From assembly GCA_036583965.1 (NCBI GenBank), contig JAZBQD010000013.1, positions 10,724,763-10,788,762 of the forward strand: a DNA stretch of 64,000 nucleotides. Direction: 5' to 3'. This stretch comes from Prunella strophiata (Eukaryota > Chordata > Aves > Passeriformes > Prunellidae). This document shows positions 1 to 12,600 of the stretch, one piece after another. Below the pieces are notes generated by a model. The model was not told the origin of the DNA. It saw nothing but the letters and a program-made list of their open reading frames with translations, and ran no database searches. The first letter of the stretch is position 1; each line of letters opens with the position of its first letter. Both the position numbers and the translations under genes were made by a program.

Positions 1-3000
1 CTGTTTGTGCCTGGCTTTGTTAACAAATGCCTCCGGTGCTTTCTGGTGTGGTTCACTCTGAACTTGCTGCCCATTCAATAAATGCAGCAGAGCTGACAAA
101 ACACATGGAATTTGCAGTAAGTCAGGAGCATGAGGGTCACAGAGAAGTTCATTTGCCTTTTCACTGTCTGGCTTCAGTGGATCAATGCAGAGAGACCTGG
201 ATGTGAGTTCATTGCTCCAAAATTGTTGTATTTGAGTAGGGAGTGACCAGGAGTGCTGCATCACTCCAGAGGAGCTCTGTGAAGTGAGTGCAGGAGGGCT
301 CCCAAATCCATCCTTCTGGTTTAGCAACTTGTAATTGTGCAGGACTGGCTTTGAAGCTGAGTGAGACTTTTACAGTGGATGTTGTGTGCTCTGGAATATT
401 TCATTTTAAATGTAATCCATTGCTTGCAGAGTGATTATTCAGACTTCTTGGGTGCCCTGTAAGAAATTTCTCCAATAGACCCAGAATGCAGCAGAGGGAG
501 AGTTGGGATTAGGAAGATTCTTGTTCTTTTGTGCCCCCTTCTCCAGAATTGTTCCTGTAAGGATGCTGGTGGGCACATCCCAGTCTGGTCAGTTTGTGCT
601 GAGTTACTGTGCATGAGTTACTCCCCTCAAAACCCTCAGTTTGGCTCTGATCTGGCTCATTCTTGCACACAAAGAAATATTCTCCAGAAGGCAGCAAGCA
701 GCAAAGAGCAGTGCAAGGGGAAGGCATTGATTCTGTTCAAAGCCAAAATGGGGTTGTATTTTTAAATCAGGTATGAATTTCAAAAGCTTATCAATTCAAC
801 ATAAACTATTAAGTGCTTTTGTAAAGATATATACTCACTTTTTACAGGAGTGTAATAACAGCCCAGGAGACTGCAAATACAACTTTTGGAGCTGTAGGAA
901 TTAGATCTGAATCATAGAGAACATGTTTATGTGCTTTAGTTTTAAGACTGCAATAATTTTAGGAGTTGTGTTCATAACTGTGTAGGATCAGTGCTCTTGG
1001 AGTAACTCATGGACTGGAGGGGAAATCTTTCCAGGTTCAAAATTCCACGTTACTTTCTCTAAACTCCAGATATTTGAGGAATGATTCATGAGCTCCCTCA
1101 AGCTTGGCAGCAGCAGTTGGACAACAAGTATGAAACAGGTATTTAAGAAATGCTGTTCAGGCAGAGATTTCAAACAGAGCTTCTGGTGCTGAGTTTGGTT
1201 TTGTCTCAGGAAAGTGAAGTTACTGCGTCATGGTGATCTTTGGAATGTATTTTCCATTTAGCTTTTTTAAAAAAGGATTTGCCGTTTATTTTGGTCATTT
1301 TACTTTTCTTCATGGTGTGGGAATTTGTTTTCTAGATGTTTATTACTGACTGCCACAGGGTTTGCATGTGATGGTCTCAGCTTGTAGGGCCCTGTGAGAT
1401 TTTTCAGCAGTTATCTGTTCTTCTCCCTTTTAGAATATTTACTCTTTATCTTTTAGTGGGACTGTTTATATGTGTTTTGCAAACAAATCAAGTGGTCTCT
1501 TTTTGAGCTTGGAAATGCATTGGCATTGCAAGGCATTTTCCAGCAGTATTTTGTCTATTAATGGTGTTAACTAAGTTAAATATTAATCTTTTTAATTTGA
1601 AGTGTTTTAAAGAGCTAGGAAAAGCTGGACTTAATTATCTTAGAGGTTTTTCCAACCTAAACTATTCTGTGGTTCCACTGGTACTTCTAAGTTCTTCTTG
1701 TGACTACAGGGTTAAGTAGAGTGAGCTGAGGCTTTTCTCTCTGTGTTCTTATTTAATTTAGTTCTTTTTGGAGTACTATTTGTTGAAAATAGTCCTGAAA
1801 GGAATGTTGGACAGCTGCTTTCTTTTTATTATAGGAATTCCTTTTTTGACAGTTGGAAAATATTCTGCTTTTGTCATTTTGTAATTACATGGCTATATTT
1901 TGTTTGTTTTTAATATCAGCTTGCCAACAGAATTAATATCTATTATCATATATCACATTAGTAGGATTTATTTACTTAAACCAGTGGTTCCCAACTTGTT
2001 GCTTGATCCATGCAATACTTAAAAGGTCTTTAAAAGGTAAATAAGAATAAGGGTATCATTAATCAGTTAAAATTCATATTGTGTGTAGTCATATATTTCC
2101 AATAATGACACAGGTGCAAAGCCTGTGCTTAAAATCTCTTTTTATGCTCAGTTTTGTTATTGGTAGAACACCTCAGTGGAATATATTATCAGAGGCTTTC
2201 TGGACCTTTCCTTAGGTTCCTGACAGGATATTTTGGGGCACAGGAATATTTTTGCCTATTGGTTTATAAGGATCATTTTCAGGAGAGCTGAGACAGATTC
2301 AAGGGAGGAAAGAACAAATTGAGACAAGCAGTGAGCTGCTGTCTTTTATGAGAACTGAAGTGAGATCATTGACATCTGGAGCCTGTTAGGATATGTTGGA
2401 GTGTGTAATGCTTAAAATCACTTGATGCGAATTTCTGTGTTTTATGAGCTCCATTAGGCAATGCAGCTCCAAAGGCCCTGTCCCTAAGACCAAAAGTTCC
2501 ATTTTAACTATTGCAGTGAGGCAGTCATTTATCAAAAAGTGTTGCCTATAATCTTAGCTTTTATTTTGTCTGAATTAAGCTACAATTTCAGTAACTCTGA
2601 AACCAGGACAGGAGGGATTGTGTTACTTCTGGCCTAGTTGAAGGCCTGTGTGTTGAGAAAAGCAAATGACACAGCAAATATATAGCCCATGACTGTGGAG
2701 AGCAAGATTAAACTATGAATGAGTACCCTGAGCCAAGAAATGCAGGGGTAGAACATTCTAACTTTCTGTTGAGCAGAGGCTCGTTAACCATCTATTAATA
2801 AATAATTAACTGAAGCTGGCAAAGTCTAATTTGGGTGGTAATGTAGTGTGTGCTTTCTCTTGCTGTACTTGTCCTTGCACAGGGCAGTTGTGGTGGGGCT
2901 GGAATGGTCTTTGGGGGCCAAAAAAGAGCTGATGTATGGAAAAGAATGGCAGAGTGCTGGGGAAGAGTTCCAGCTTCCAGGCTTTAGGAGAGATCTTCCT

Positions 3001-4912
3001 TAAGGAGGACTCCCCTTGCCCCAGATTTCCATCAGTTTGGTCTTTGGCACTGACTGTGAACTGAAAAGGACTGGCCATGATGCTTCTCCTGTTTCTGCAT
3101 TTGTACCAAGTCCTTTTTATCTTGAACAGTTTTTCTGTTTCATGGATTTGGATGGGTTGAGGAAATTAAGGGAGGTGAGCATGGAGATTCTGGAACTGGA
3201 GAGGAGGAAATAGGACCTGTAGCCTGAGGAAGGGAGCTCTTGTAAGAGAGAAAAGGCTTTTCAGGTCCTTGGTGTGTAAGGTCAAAGTGCAGTTTTAGAA
3301 GATTTCTAAAAGGAAGGATAAGGAAATATGATGCAGAGTCATAACTCTGCAGGCAGGTGGGTGACAAACTTCTGGCAACACTAGAAAAAAATAAGGTTCA
3401 TAAATCTTCCCAGCACTTCATCATTTTGATGGAGCAGAACTTAAATTGTAGGCAAACACAGTTACATCTGAGGTGGTAATTCATGCTTTTTAAAATATAA
3501 CTTTGTTGCAGACTTAGAAAATGCCTTGAATTTGGCATGGCAGGTCTTGAAATAACACAAGGAATGTTTCACTTTGGTGTTCAGGTTCACAAAGCAATGA
3601 ATTGATTTTTAAGAACACTGATTAATAATTCATAATACAGGAGGGATAAATCTTAGACTGCTACACAAAGACGGGATTGGTTTATTCTCCTGAGTTCTCC
3701 TTGCTGCAGCAGAGCTGGCAGGTTTGTTTTACCTTTAACTGGGTGCTGAGCTTCCAGTTTGCACCCCTGGGCACTGGGAGGCTGCAGCTGCCCAACTTCT
3801 GCCCTGACAGGTGCCAGGGTGCTGAGTAAAGGGCAGGACTGGGACCTGCTTTGTAGTTCTTGTTTGACGTGTTCTGAGCAAACAGTTGAGCAAACTCGCT
3901 GCGTGCCCCTTTCCTTTTCCCCTTCAGGTTTTTGTTGAGGTGTGTGCTGCTGCTGCTGTTGAAGTGGTGTAGCTGTTCTGGCAGTGCCTCATGTAAAAGT
4001 CAGCACAAAGCCAAGCTGTGTTCACACAGAATAGTTTATTCCTTTGAAGAGAGGGGAGAGCAGTCACCTTGAAGTTCGGCTTTGAATTCGCATTCGAGGT
4101 AAAAAAAACACACAGATTTTTCATTTGAGATGAAAAAGCCTTTCTGAAGCTTTTGTAATCAGAAAGAAGATGCCTCCTGTGGCAAAACACAGTTCCCTGA
4201 AAAGCTTCGAGCTGGCTTCCAAGTTCTATCCTAGCAACGTTGGGAGAGTCCCTCCTCTTAGCTGGGGCACCGGTGGGGACTGCGAGCCAGCCTATCTTGT
4301 GATCTGAGGTCGCAGAGAGCTGAGGTGGCTCTTGGCTTTTCAGTTGTCATCATGTAACTCTTAAACAATTTAAGCTTTTCAGTTCCAATCTCTTAGAAAC
4401 TTTACTCCTTTTATCCTGAAATTCCTGGCTGTCTTGATTTCTGTTGCTGTTATTTCTCTAGTCTCAAGTTGGTTTTGCTGGGATGTTGCAACACTGGAAA
4501 AATGTGACTGAAAGCAGTTGTGTGTGTTAAACCTATGTATAATGTTAGCTATGCTGTTAAGGGCTTTGTTTTTCTTTCTTAAAATAGCCTTTTAGTTTAA
4601 ATCTCAAGATAAATACAGCAGCATTCAGCAAAGTGAGTTCTTTTGATGATTTAGGTTTTAATAGGAAGTGGCCTTCAAAAGATGGGGAGCTGGAAATGCT
4701 GCTTGCTACTGGAAAGCACTTTTTATAATGCATTTTGTACACAGATTGTGTATATATAGAAATCCCTTCTGCAGGAGTTAACACTGATCTTTGTTCATGT
4801 CTGATCTTTTTATATACAGGTTTATTCCAGAGTTGAAAAAGCTTAAACAATATATTTTCTCCATGTTTGGAAAAAGATAGTTGCTGCAGACGAGGAGGAT
4901 AATTGGAAAAAG
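1..4912. other. Non-coding region before the first CLIP1 coding exon
   Basis: No coding exon of a recognisable protein was found here on either strand. The region is AT-rich and CpG-poor, and is either CLIP1 intron 1 or 5' flank. It contains a short CR1 tail near 1618-1680 and a modest CpG cluster near 4070-4312. A T-rich stretch ends in an AG at 4818-4819 (a second AG lies at 4829-4830), so the first coding exon probably carries about 80-95 bases of 5' UTR joined to an upstream non-coding exon outside or unrecognised in the window. Confidence 0.7.
1618..1680 (+). mobile_element. CR1 LINE 3'-end fragment
   Basis: The stretch reads like the 3' end of avian CR1 elements: a 'ggact-taat-atct-tagagg' block followed by 'ttttccaacctaaac-attctgtg'. 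Only about 60 bases are recognisable, which is typical of heavily 5'-truncated old copies. It carries no coding capacity. Identification is from memory of the CR1 tail consensus. Confidence 0.65.
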
Positions 4913-5006
4913 ATGAGTATGTTAAAACCAAGTGGACTTAAGGCTCCTTCAAAGACCATCAAGCACGGGAGTACATTGCTCAAAACACCTGCACCTGTTG
5001 CTGCTG
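4913..5006 (+). CDS. CLIP1: CLIP1 coding exon 1 (start codon)
   Basis: Encodes residues 1-31 plus one base of codon 32, beginning [12 protein letters not shown], which matches the known CLIP-170 N-terminus. The ATG at 4913 is preferred because it begins this conserved motif; a second ATG at 4919 is only two codons on. The donor is GTAAGG at 5007. The residues form the basic, flexible N-terminal extension ahead of CAP-Gly 1. Confidence 0.93.
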
Positions 5007-8000
5007 GTAAGGAATAGTTCAATATCTTAATCATTCCCTTATTCATCTTCTGACAAATAGTACCTTGAATGCTGTAGTATGCACTACTTTTTACACCCCA
5101 ATGTATTTTTGCTTCTATTTCTGATTTTAAAAAATTACCTGTAGAACTTACAAAAAATCTGAAGGTTACTAATTGGAAATCAAGCAATTTTCCTCAAAGA
5201 ATCCTTGTCATAATAAAAATGCTTTGGGAGTTTTTGAAGTCAGACCTGTGATTTTTAAGAGGTTTTTACCAAAGCCTTCATTAAATGCATTCGGTGTCTC
5301 TGTTCTTAGATTTTGAATTATTTTTTCCACTGGCTACAGCATTTGCACAGGAAAATTAGCAGTTGTGATCTCCTAATTAGGGACATTGTTACATTGAAAA
5401 TTGTAATGATGCTCTTTGGAATATTAGTGTATTTGATTCCCATTGTTTCTCGTTGTGCTTTGATTCCAGCTCCAGCAGAAAAAGCAGCTCACAGTGAGAA
5501 GCCCTCCAGCACAGCCCCTGCAGATGCACACGAGGAGTTTGTGGATGATTTCAGGGTCGGGGAGCGCGTTTGGGTCAATGGAAACAAGCCCGGCTTCATC
5601 CAGTTCCTGGGGAGAAACGCAGTTTGCCCCGGGGCAGTGGGCAGGGATTGTCCTGGACGAGCCCATCGGGAAGAACGACGGCTCCGTGGCTGGAGTTCGC
5701 TATTTCCAGTGTGAGCCCCTGAGGGGAATATTTACAAGGCCATCCAAACTGAGCAGGAAAGTGGTGACAGAGGACGAAGCCAACGGTACCCAGACAGCTC
5801 ACGCTTCCAGAGCCACGTCCCCAACATCCACATCAGCTGCTAGTGTAGTGTCCTCATCCCCTGCTGCACTTCCCCCTTCAGGAATTCCACAGAAAACCCC
5901 CCTTGCTGCTAAGGAACATGGAACTCCTTCTCAGATTAGCAATCTTTCCAAAACTGCCAGTGAATCTATATCAAACCTCTCGGAAGCTGGGTCACTGAAG
6001 AAAGGAGAAAGGGAGCTCAAAATTGGAGATCGAGTGCTGGTAAGATTTCTCTGTCTACTTTTATTGATTAAAACTTCTGCTAATATTCAAAACTTTTCTG
6101 CCATTTCCTTGGTCAAGATAATGTAAATTTATCCTCTAGCTTTCTTTGTCTGGTGTCTTCTGTAAACAAGCTCTTTGTATGCTCTGGGAATATCTTGGCA
6201 GTACCAAGATAAAAAGGTTATTTTGGCAGGTTTTAATCTATTATGTTTTGCCACTGTTTAAAACACAACGTTGTGTTTAACAACATATTTGTAGCTTATC
6301 TCTCTGTATCTTCAAGAGCTCCAGTCATGCTAAATAAAAACCAAGCGTGTGAGATTTCCATGCAGGTCTTCTGCCCTGTCTTTTAGAAAGCAAATAGTTC
6401 AATAATTGATTGTTCCTGAGTGGTGATGGGCAGGAACAGAAGCAGTCACTTAATGCCACTGATCAGCCAGGAATTACGTGTGCTCTTGGGGATGTGCCAC
6501 ATTACTTGGCTGCCCTTCCTGAATTCAGACTCCTAAATGCTTCTGCCAGTGTATCATCTCACCTTTTTAAAAGGGAGTTGCTCTGTTAGTTTTAACATCT
6601 TTTAAAAATTATTATCAGAAAACTGGCGGTCGGTTATGTATGTTATATTCTTAATTTAAGGACTGATTATGTAGCCTTCATATATAACTGGAATGATCCT
6701 TGTATGCTCACCATATTATGCGATCACTGTAACAGAAACCTGATTTTAGGCTTGACTTACTCAAGTGAATCATTAAGCTGAAGATTTCTCTCTCTCTTAT
6801 TTTGATACAATCTTTTCTTATTTATGATATAATTTTAGAATTTCAATTAGCAGGTGTGAGTATCCTGGCATAGAAACATTTCTGGGGTTACTGTAAGGAC
6901 ATTATATGGAAAAAAATCCCTTGGATTTGTTTGTCCTGTATTGCCCCATCAGATAATAATTCTGCAGTGAAGGTGGATTGATATTTTAATTAAGTTTATT
7001 GTATTTTTGAAGGAAGAATTTGCCTCTTCTTTCTGTTTATGAAGAGCTTAAAACACAGGGCCAAGTTGAAGAAGGAGACAAAGGTGAAGTGAGGGCAGGG
7101 GTTGGCTGACAGCTGGATTTGGGCTGAGATGTGTTTTCTTGGAGTGCCAATGGAAACAAAGATTTGTGGTTTATCCCTGGCTATTTCTGTCAGAGACTGA
7201 GCCCTGTTGTCCTCCAGACAACATCAGGGCTTTAACCCTTTGTTTGCCTTTCCTCAAGGACCTTTGTGAGCCCTTCTGGGATGTCTCTTCTGGATGGGAG
7301 AATCCTCTGGTGGTGTGAAGGCATTGCTCTGCCTTCCCTGTGTCTAATTAGTGCAAATTGCAGAAGCAGCATATCCTAAGTGCCACAGTTTGATAATAAT
7401 AAGGTCCCAAATTGTTAAGTAGGACAAGTTAAACTTAATATTTCATCCTCTCTGCTACCTCTCTTTGCCTTAAGTCTTCCTTTTGAGTCATCAAATTGTA
7501 GGTTGAGGTTTTGGGGTAATTCCTAGCACAGTATGTTGGTGATGCATAACTATAATTTCTATACCAGTATAAGACACTCAGGAATGTGAATGTTAAAGGG
7601 GCAGGATCCTTGTTTACTCTTTTTTAATCCTTTGGGATCCCATGCTAATTATTTGTAGTAGATCCCAAACTCTACTGTCATGTCTAATAATAATTCAGAT
7701 GTAAATGTCTTAAGTGGCCAGGTTTTTTCAAATAATCCTGAGCTTGGCTGAATAATTGATTCATCTGTTAATATATTTTTCTCTGACACTGAACTCCTGT
7801 TCAGCACTGAGCTGTAGAGTTGAGGTGTCACTGAGTAATTCTGGGAGCTGTCCTCAGAGCCTCCAACCAACACCAGTTGTTGGGAAGGACCTGTCTGTCA
7901 CTTGTGTCACTTGCTCAGCCATTCCTGCTCCATCAGAGGGACACCTAAAGAGATTTTTATGTCCAGCACACAAAAATTAGGTTATTTAAGAATTGTTATT

Positions 8001-9653
8001 CCTTTTTTTCAATCTTTTTCTCTGGATGCCCTTGAGCCCCACAATGGGTGCCAAAAATCTGTCTTGGATGGGATTCCAGCTGGAGTCCGGAATGGAATTG
8101 GCCAAAAAAACCAAAAACCAAAACCAACCAAACAAATAAAATTCCACCAAAAAAACCAAACAAAAAACCCAAATACCCACCAAAACTTGGCCTGCTCCAC
8201 ATCTGTTGGGTTTCATTTATGCTCACAGCAGTCCCTTTTCAGTAATATGTTACCCAAGAGGGTGAAAGGCTGGGTGGAAGTTGCCAGTCCCACCTCAGCA
8301 CAGAATTTGCCCTCTCAGTGACAATGTGGTGTCACAAGCCAGGTGCTGTTCCAGTCTGACCACACCACTGCAGGGCTGGAGGGGCTCAGTGCTGCAGCAT
8401 CCAGCAGTTCTTGCAGCTTGGACCCACTGCTGTGAGTATTTTGTGAAGGTTTTTTGGTGATTATGGACACAGAAGAAAACAACTGCTGGGAATTACAGTT
8501 TGAGAACAGGGAGCCTCCAGCAGTGTAGAGCTGCAGTTCAAAACAATGAATTCATGGTAGACAAAAGCTCATTTGGGAGCCCTATTAAAACAGCTAATTG
8601 GAAAATGACATCCTAAAGGGCAGATTTGTAGATGGGTAAGGCACAGCTCATCAGCCAAGACTACATTCCAGAATGGACATCAGATGGCCTCAACTTTATT
8701 GATCTTAGTGTGTGATCTCAGGGTGTGGAATGAAGTATTTCAATCTGTTCATTTTTTCTCCTTCTAACTTGGATTCTAAAATGTCCTTAATGAGAGCTTA
8801 CCTTGAGTGGATCAGTTAAAGTACTTTAAGTTTCTTTTTATTGGTGGTAACTGGCTGGTTTTGGGTGATCTCAACAAAAAAAAAAAAAAGGCAAAATCCT
8901 TACAGCTCTTTTTGTCTGCCCAGTCTGGATTAGCAAGAAACAAGAGGCCACTCAGACAGTGTTCACTAATTCACATCTCAACTTTTTATGTTACACAGAT
9001 GCAAATGGGGCACAAGTTTGAACCTGAACAGTTGGGTTCAATTTCAGGCTTTCCCAGCAGCTCAACTTTGTTGGAACATTCTCCTGCTCCTGCAGAGATG
9101 TTAACACTGCTCCTCTCCAGGAAGAGAAGCTGTCACTCCTCTGCAATGCTTCTGCATTGTCCCAGCAGCCTGCTGCCTCAGTGGTGCTGGGATGAGGTGG
9201 TTTGATTAAAGGCTGTTAGGAGCAAAGAATTGAGGAGGTGACTAAAGCTCCAGTGTATGGCCTTGTATTGTTTTGTGTGGAGAGAAAAGATGCCTTAGGC
9301 TTTTTTTTCTTAATCCTTTGATCTCTGGTGATTTCACCAGTCTTTTGTACATTTTGAGTCAGAATAACCAAATGCTAAGTGGTCCCATATGAGAGTCCTC
9401 CCAAACTTCTACAGGGAGAGCTAATATCTTCCAAAATATAAAGGGTTAGTAATTAATGAAGCTTCCAGTGAATATACCCCTGATTTATTTGATTATGAAG
9501 ACAGGTATCCTACAGATCTTAGCTTAATTCAGATAACATGAGAAAGAATAATGGTTACATACAGATTGCTTGGGATACTTATTCAGAGTTAAAGAAAAGA
9601 TATTCCAGAGAAGCAAAAGAAAGAAAATTTCCAGAGGGAAAAAAAAAAAAAAC

Positions 9654-9685
<32 letters not shown>

Positions 9686-12600
9686 ACAAAAAAAAGAAGA
9701 AGAAAATAAATTCCACTGCAAAAACCAAGTAAAGCAGTGAGGTGATCACCTGGGTATTCTCAAAACCAGGCTTGCTCAGAGCATCTCATGTGAGGTTGTG
9801 CTGAACAGTGCTGAAGATACAGAGATAAACAGAGGCAAAACAAGCAGCCTTGCTTTCTCAGGGGGCAGAAAAACCTCTTTTCCCAAAAGACCTTGGATAT
9901 TAAAAAGACATTGACATCAAAACAGACAGTGCTTCAAGGTATTGGATATGTCAGCTCTGGGTGCCTGCAGAAAAATACTTACAACAATCAGCTACAACCT
10001 TTCCTGGTTTTTCCCCTCAATTTGAAGAAGACATTTCCAGGCCATTAAATTGAGTTGTAAACATCAGAAAAATAACTCATGGTAGACATCAATGCCCGGA
10101 AGGGAAATAAAATAATTGTGGAGAAATTCCCATTGTCCTCTTGTCTTAGAAGTTCTCTTGCTTGAGATTCCAGAGGAGTCAAAGCAAATCAAAAGCAAAT
10201 CAGAGTGAATACACAAGTATTCACTGAAGTATTATAGCCCTAAATGGGTGTTTTAGTGGAAAAGGACCTTTAGATTTCTGTAGTTTACTCCTCAAAGATG
10301 ATTAATTGAAACAGCACCCTGTGCTCTGCTATGTTGGGAATCTCTGATGATAAATCTGTCTCCTTCAAATCCCAGTGTATCTGAGCCATATTCAGCAAGC
10401 TTGTGCTCAATTTTCCTTTCACTAACAAGAAACCAACAATACCTCGTGATAGTATTTGGAAATGTTGAAAATATAGGTAGATAAGTTGGATATATCAAAG
10501 AATTGTGGTTTATTATGCATAATTCACTATTCAGCTTTTCATTTGGTGCACTGATGTATCTTTTTCTGTATAAAAATAGGGCTAAACCAAGGAAGAATTA
10601 TTAATGCAGAGAGTAAATCAAACAGCTCTGCATTAGGCATAATTTCCATTCTTAACATATGATGTATGTTCTGGAATGTGGATGTGATTTAACAGTTAGA
10701 ACATTAACTCTGGACAGCCTGATCTTGAATTTGGGGATTCTGTAACACAGGAGAATTGATGTGGAAATCTGCACTTCCTTCACTGTCCTCACCCAGCTTT
10801 TCTGGGGTTAATGACACAGTGCCAGAACTGCAGCTGATTTTTCTGCTGAAAATCAGGCTCCAGCTTCAGCATTTGAACCTGCTCTGAATAAGAATTTCTG
10901 GACAATAAGTGCCAGTGGAAGTGCTGTGCTCGGTGCTGAACCAGATGGGGAAAGAACAACAGAAAACCAATTCAGAAAACAAATTACTTTCAGGCTCAGC
11001 CAGTTTGGGTTTCCTGTTTGATTGTGGCCAGAGAACCTGTTTGCCCTGGTGTTGCACACTTCGGATTTCTTAAGAGCCCAGTGCAAAGTTGATTTTAAAA
11101 ACAAACAAACAAACCCCCCTGAACTACCCAACCAAACCAAAGCTTGTTAACAAAAGAGAGGAATCTGCTCCGTGTGACAACTGTTGCCTGTACCAAAAGT
11201 TGAAGCAGCTTTGACAGCTTTGTCAGCTTTTCCCTGAAGGGACCAGATGCTGTATTTTAAATAAATAAATAAAAATCTTATCAACCTAAGGGGCCTTAGC
11301 CTTCTCAAGGGATTAAAGTGCTTTCATTCATTTAACCAGTTACAGCTTCATCACAGTCTGCCAGATCTGCTGCTTCTGGGGCTGAGCTGTAAAGCTGGAA
11401 CTCGGCCTCTGTCCATATGTTCACAAAAAGATGCAAATTCAATTTACAGGCATGTGCTGATGTGGCCTTTTTGCAGAGTTCTTCCTGTGCATGAGTGACA
11501 TCTCATTTCTCTTGATTCCCTATTTTGACAGAGCTGCCTTTAAGTTTTATTCTGTGCTTTGCTGTTTCTTCCCAAGGTCTTTGGTGCTGGAACAGGCAGG
11601 GGCTGATAGGAGATTATTGTCAGATTTGTTTCCACCCATGTAACCTATCTGCAAGTAAACATGACATAGGGCTGTCAACTGATTACATTCCAGGGCTCTG
11701 AAAAGCAGCCAAGGGAAAAAGAAACTTCACATGTAGAGAGGAGTTTCTCCCTCTAACATTGTCATTGTTTAAGGTTTTCTTTTTCTGGATTTTACAACTC
11801 TCTGAATAGAAAATGCCCTTCTGAGCTTAGTCTGTTTAAAAGTCTATGATAATATTTAACTGTTATGAGAACAAATATTCATTGGTAGTGTTACAGTTAA
11901 AACAGTGCAAAAATATCTGGCACAATGCATGCAAGGATGGAAAAGGAAGAAAAATGTGGAAGTTGGGAACGTGTGAATGGTTTGTGCTCTCCTGGGGCTC
12001 CTCTCTAGAGCCTCCTCCATCAAATGTGACACTTTTAACTGCCCAGTCACACTTTTGCTTTAGCCTTGAGCTGAGGTGACTGTGAGGTATTTTGATGGCT
12101 TTGTCATGTTAAGTCAAGGATTAAAGTAATTCTTATATTTATGTATGTCTACTTAGGCACATCTACAGGTGGATCCTGTAATGTGTGATGTAGATTAGTT
12201 TGCTAAGTGCAGCATGAAATCCATGTATGAGAAAATATCTGAGGGTAAGGGGTATCCAAAGGCTTTTCTTGCAATTCATCATCCGGGTGATTTCCCCTGT
12301 GCAAACCTCTGCTTTCTTTTAATGTTACTTTTAAGCATTTTTCAGGACATGGCATTACCTGTCTGCTCACAATTAAGGTGTCAAATTTATCTTATCCAAA
12401 ACAAGGCACGGGTCGTGTGTGAGTCACTCTGTTTTGGCAGCTCCTTATTTAAATTCATATTGCATGTGAGTCCTGTAGTGGCAGGGACTGGTGACTCCCC
12501 ACATGCTTTAGTAGTATTTAATTCCTTTTTTGTGTGTGGATTCCCTGGCTTCCTTCCCCTCTCCCTGCCTTCCCAAGGGGGAATATCCAGGAACATGCTG

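Noticed and set aside
8040..8060. Intact retroviral element at repeat copies A and B
   Set aside because: There is a primer-binding-site-like block, but no paired LTRs, no gag/pol/env frames and abrupt ends; only a remnant is supported.
9538..9732. Lys-rich open frame
   Set aside because: It is the translation of an A-rich simple repeat.
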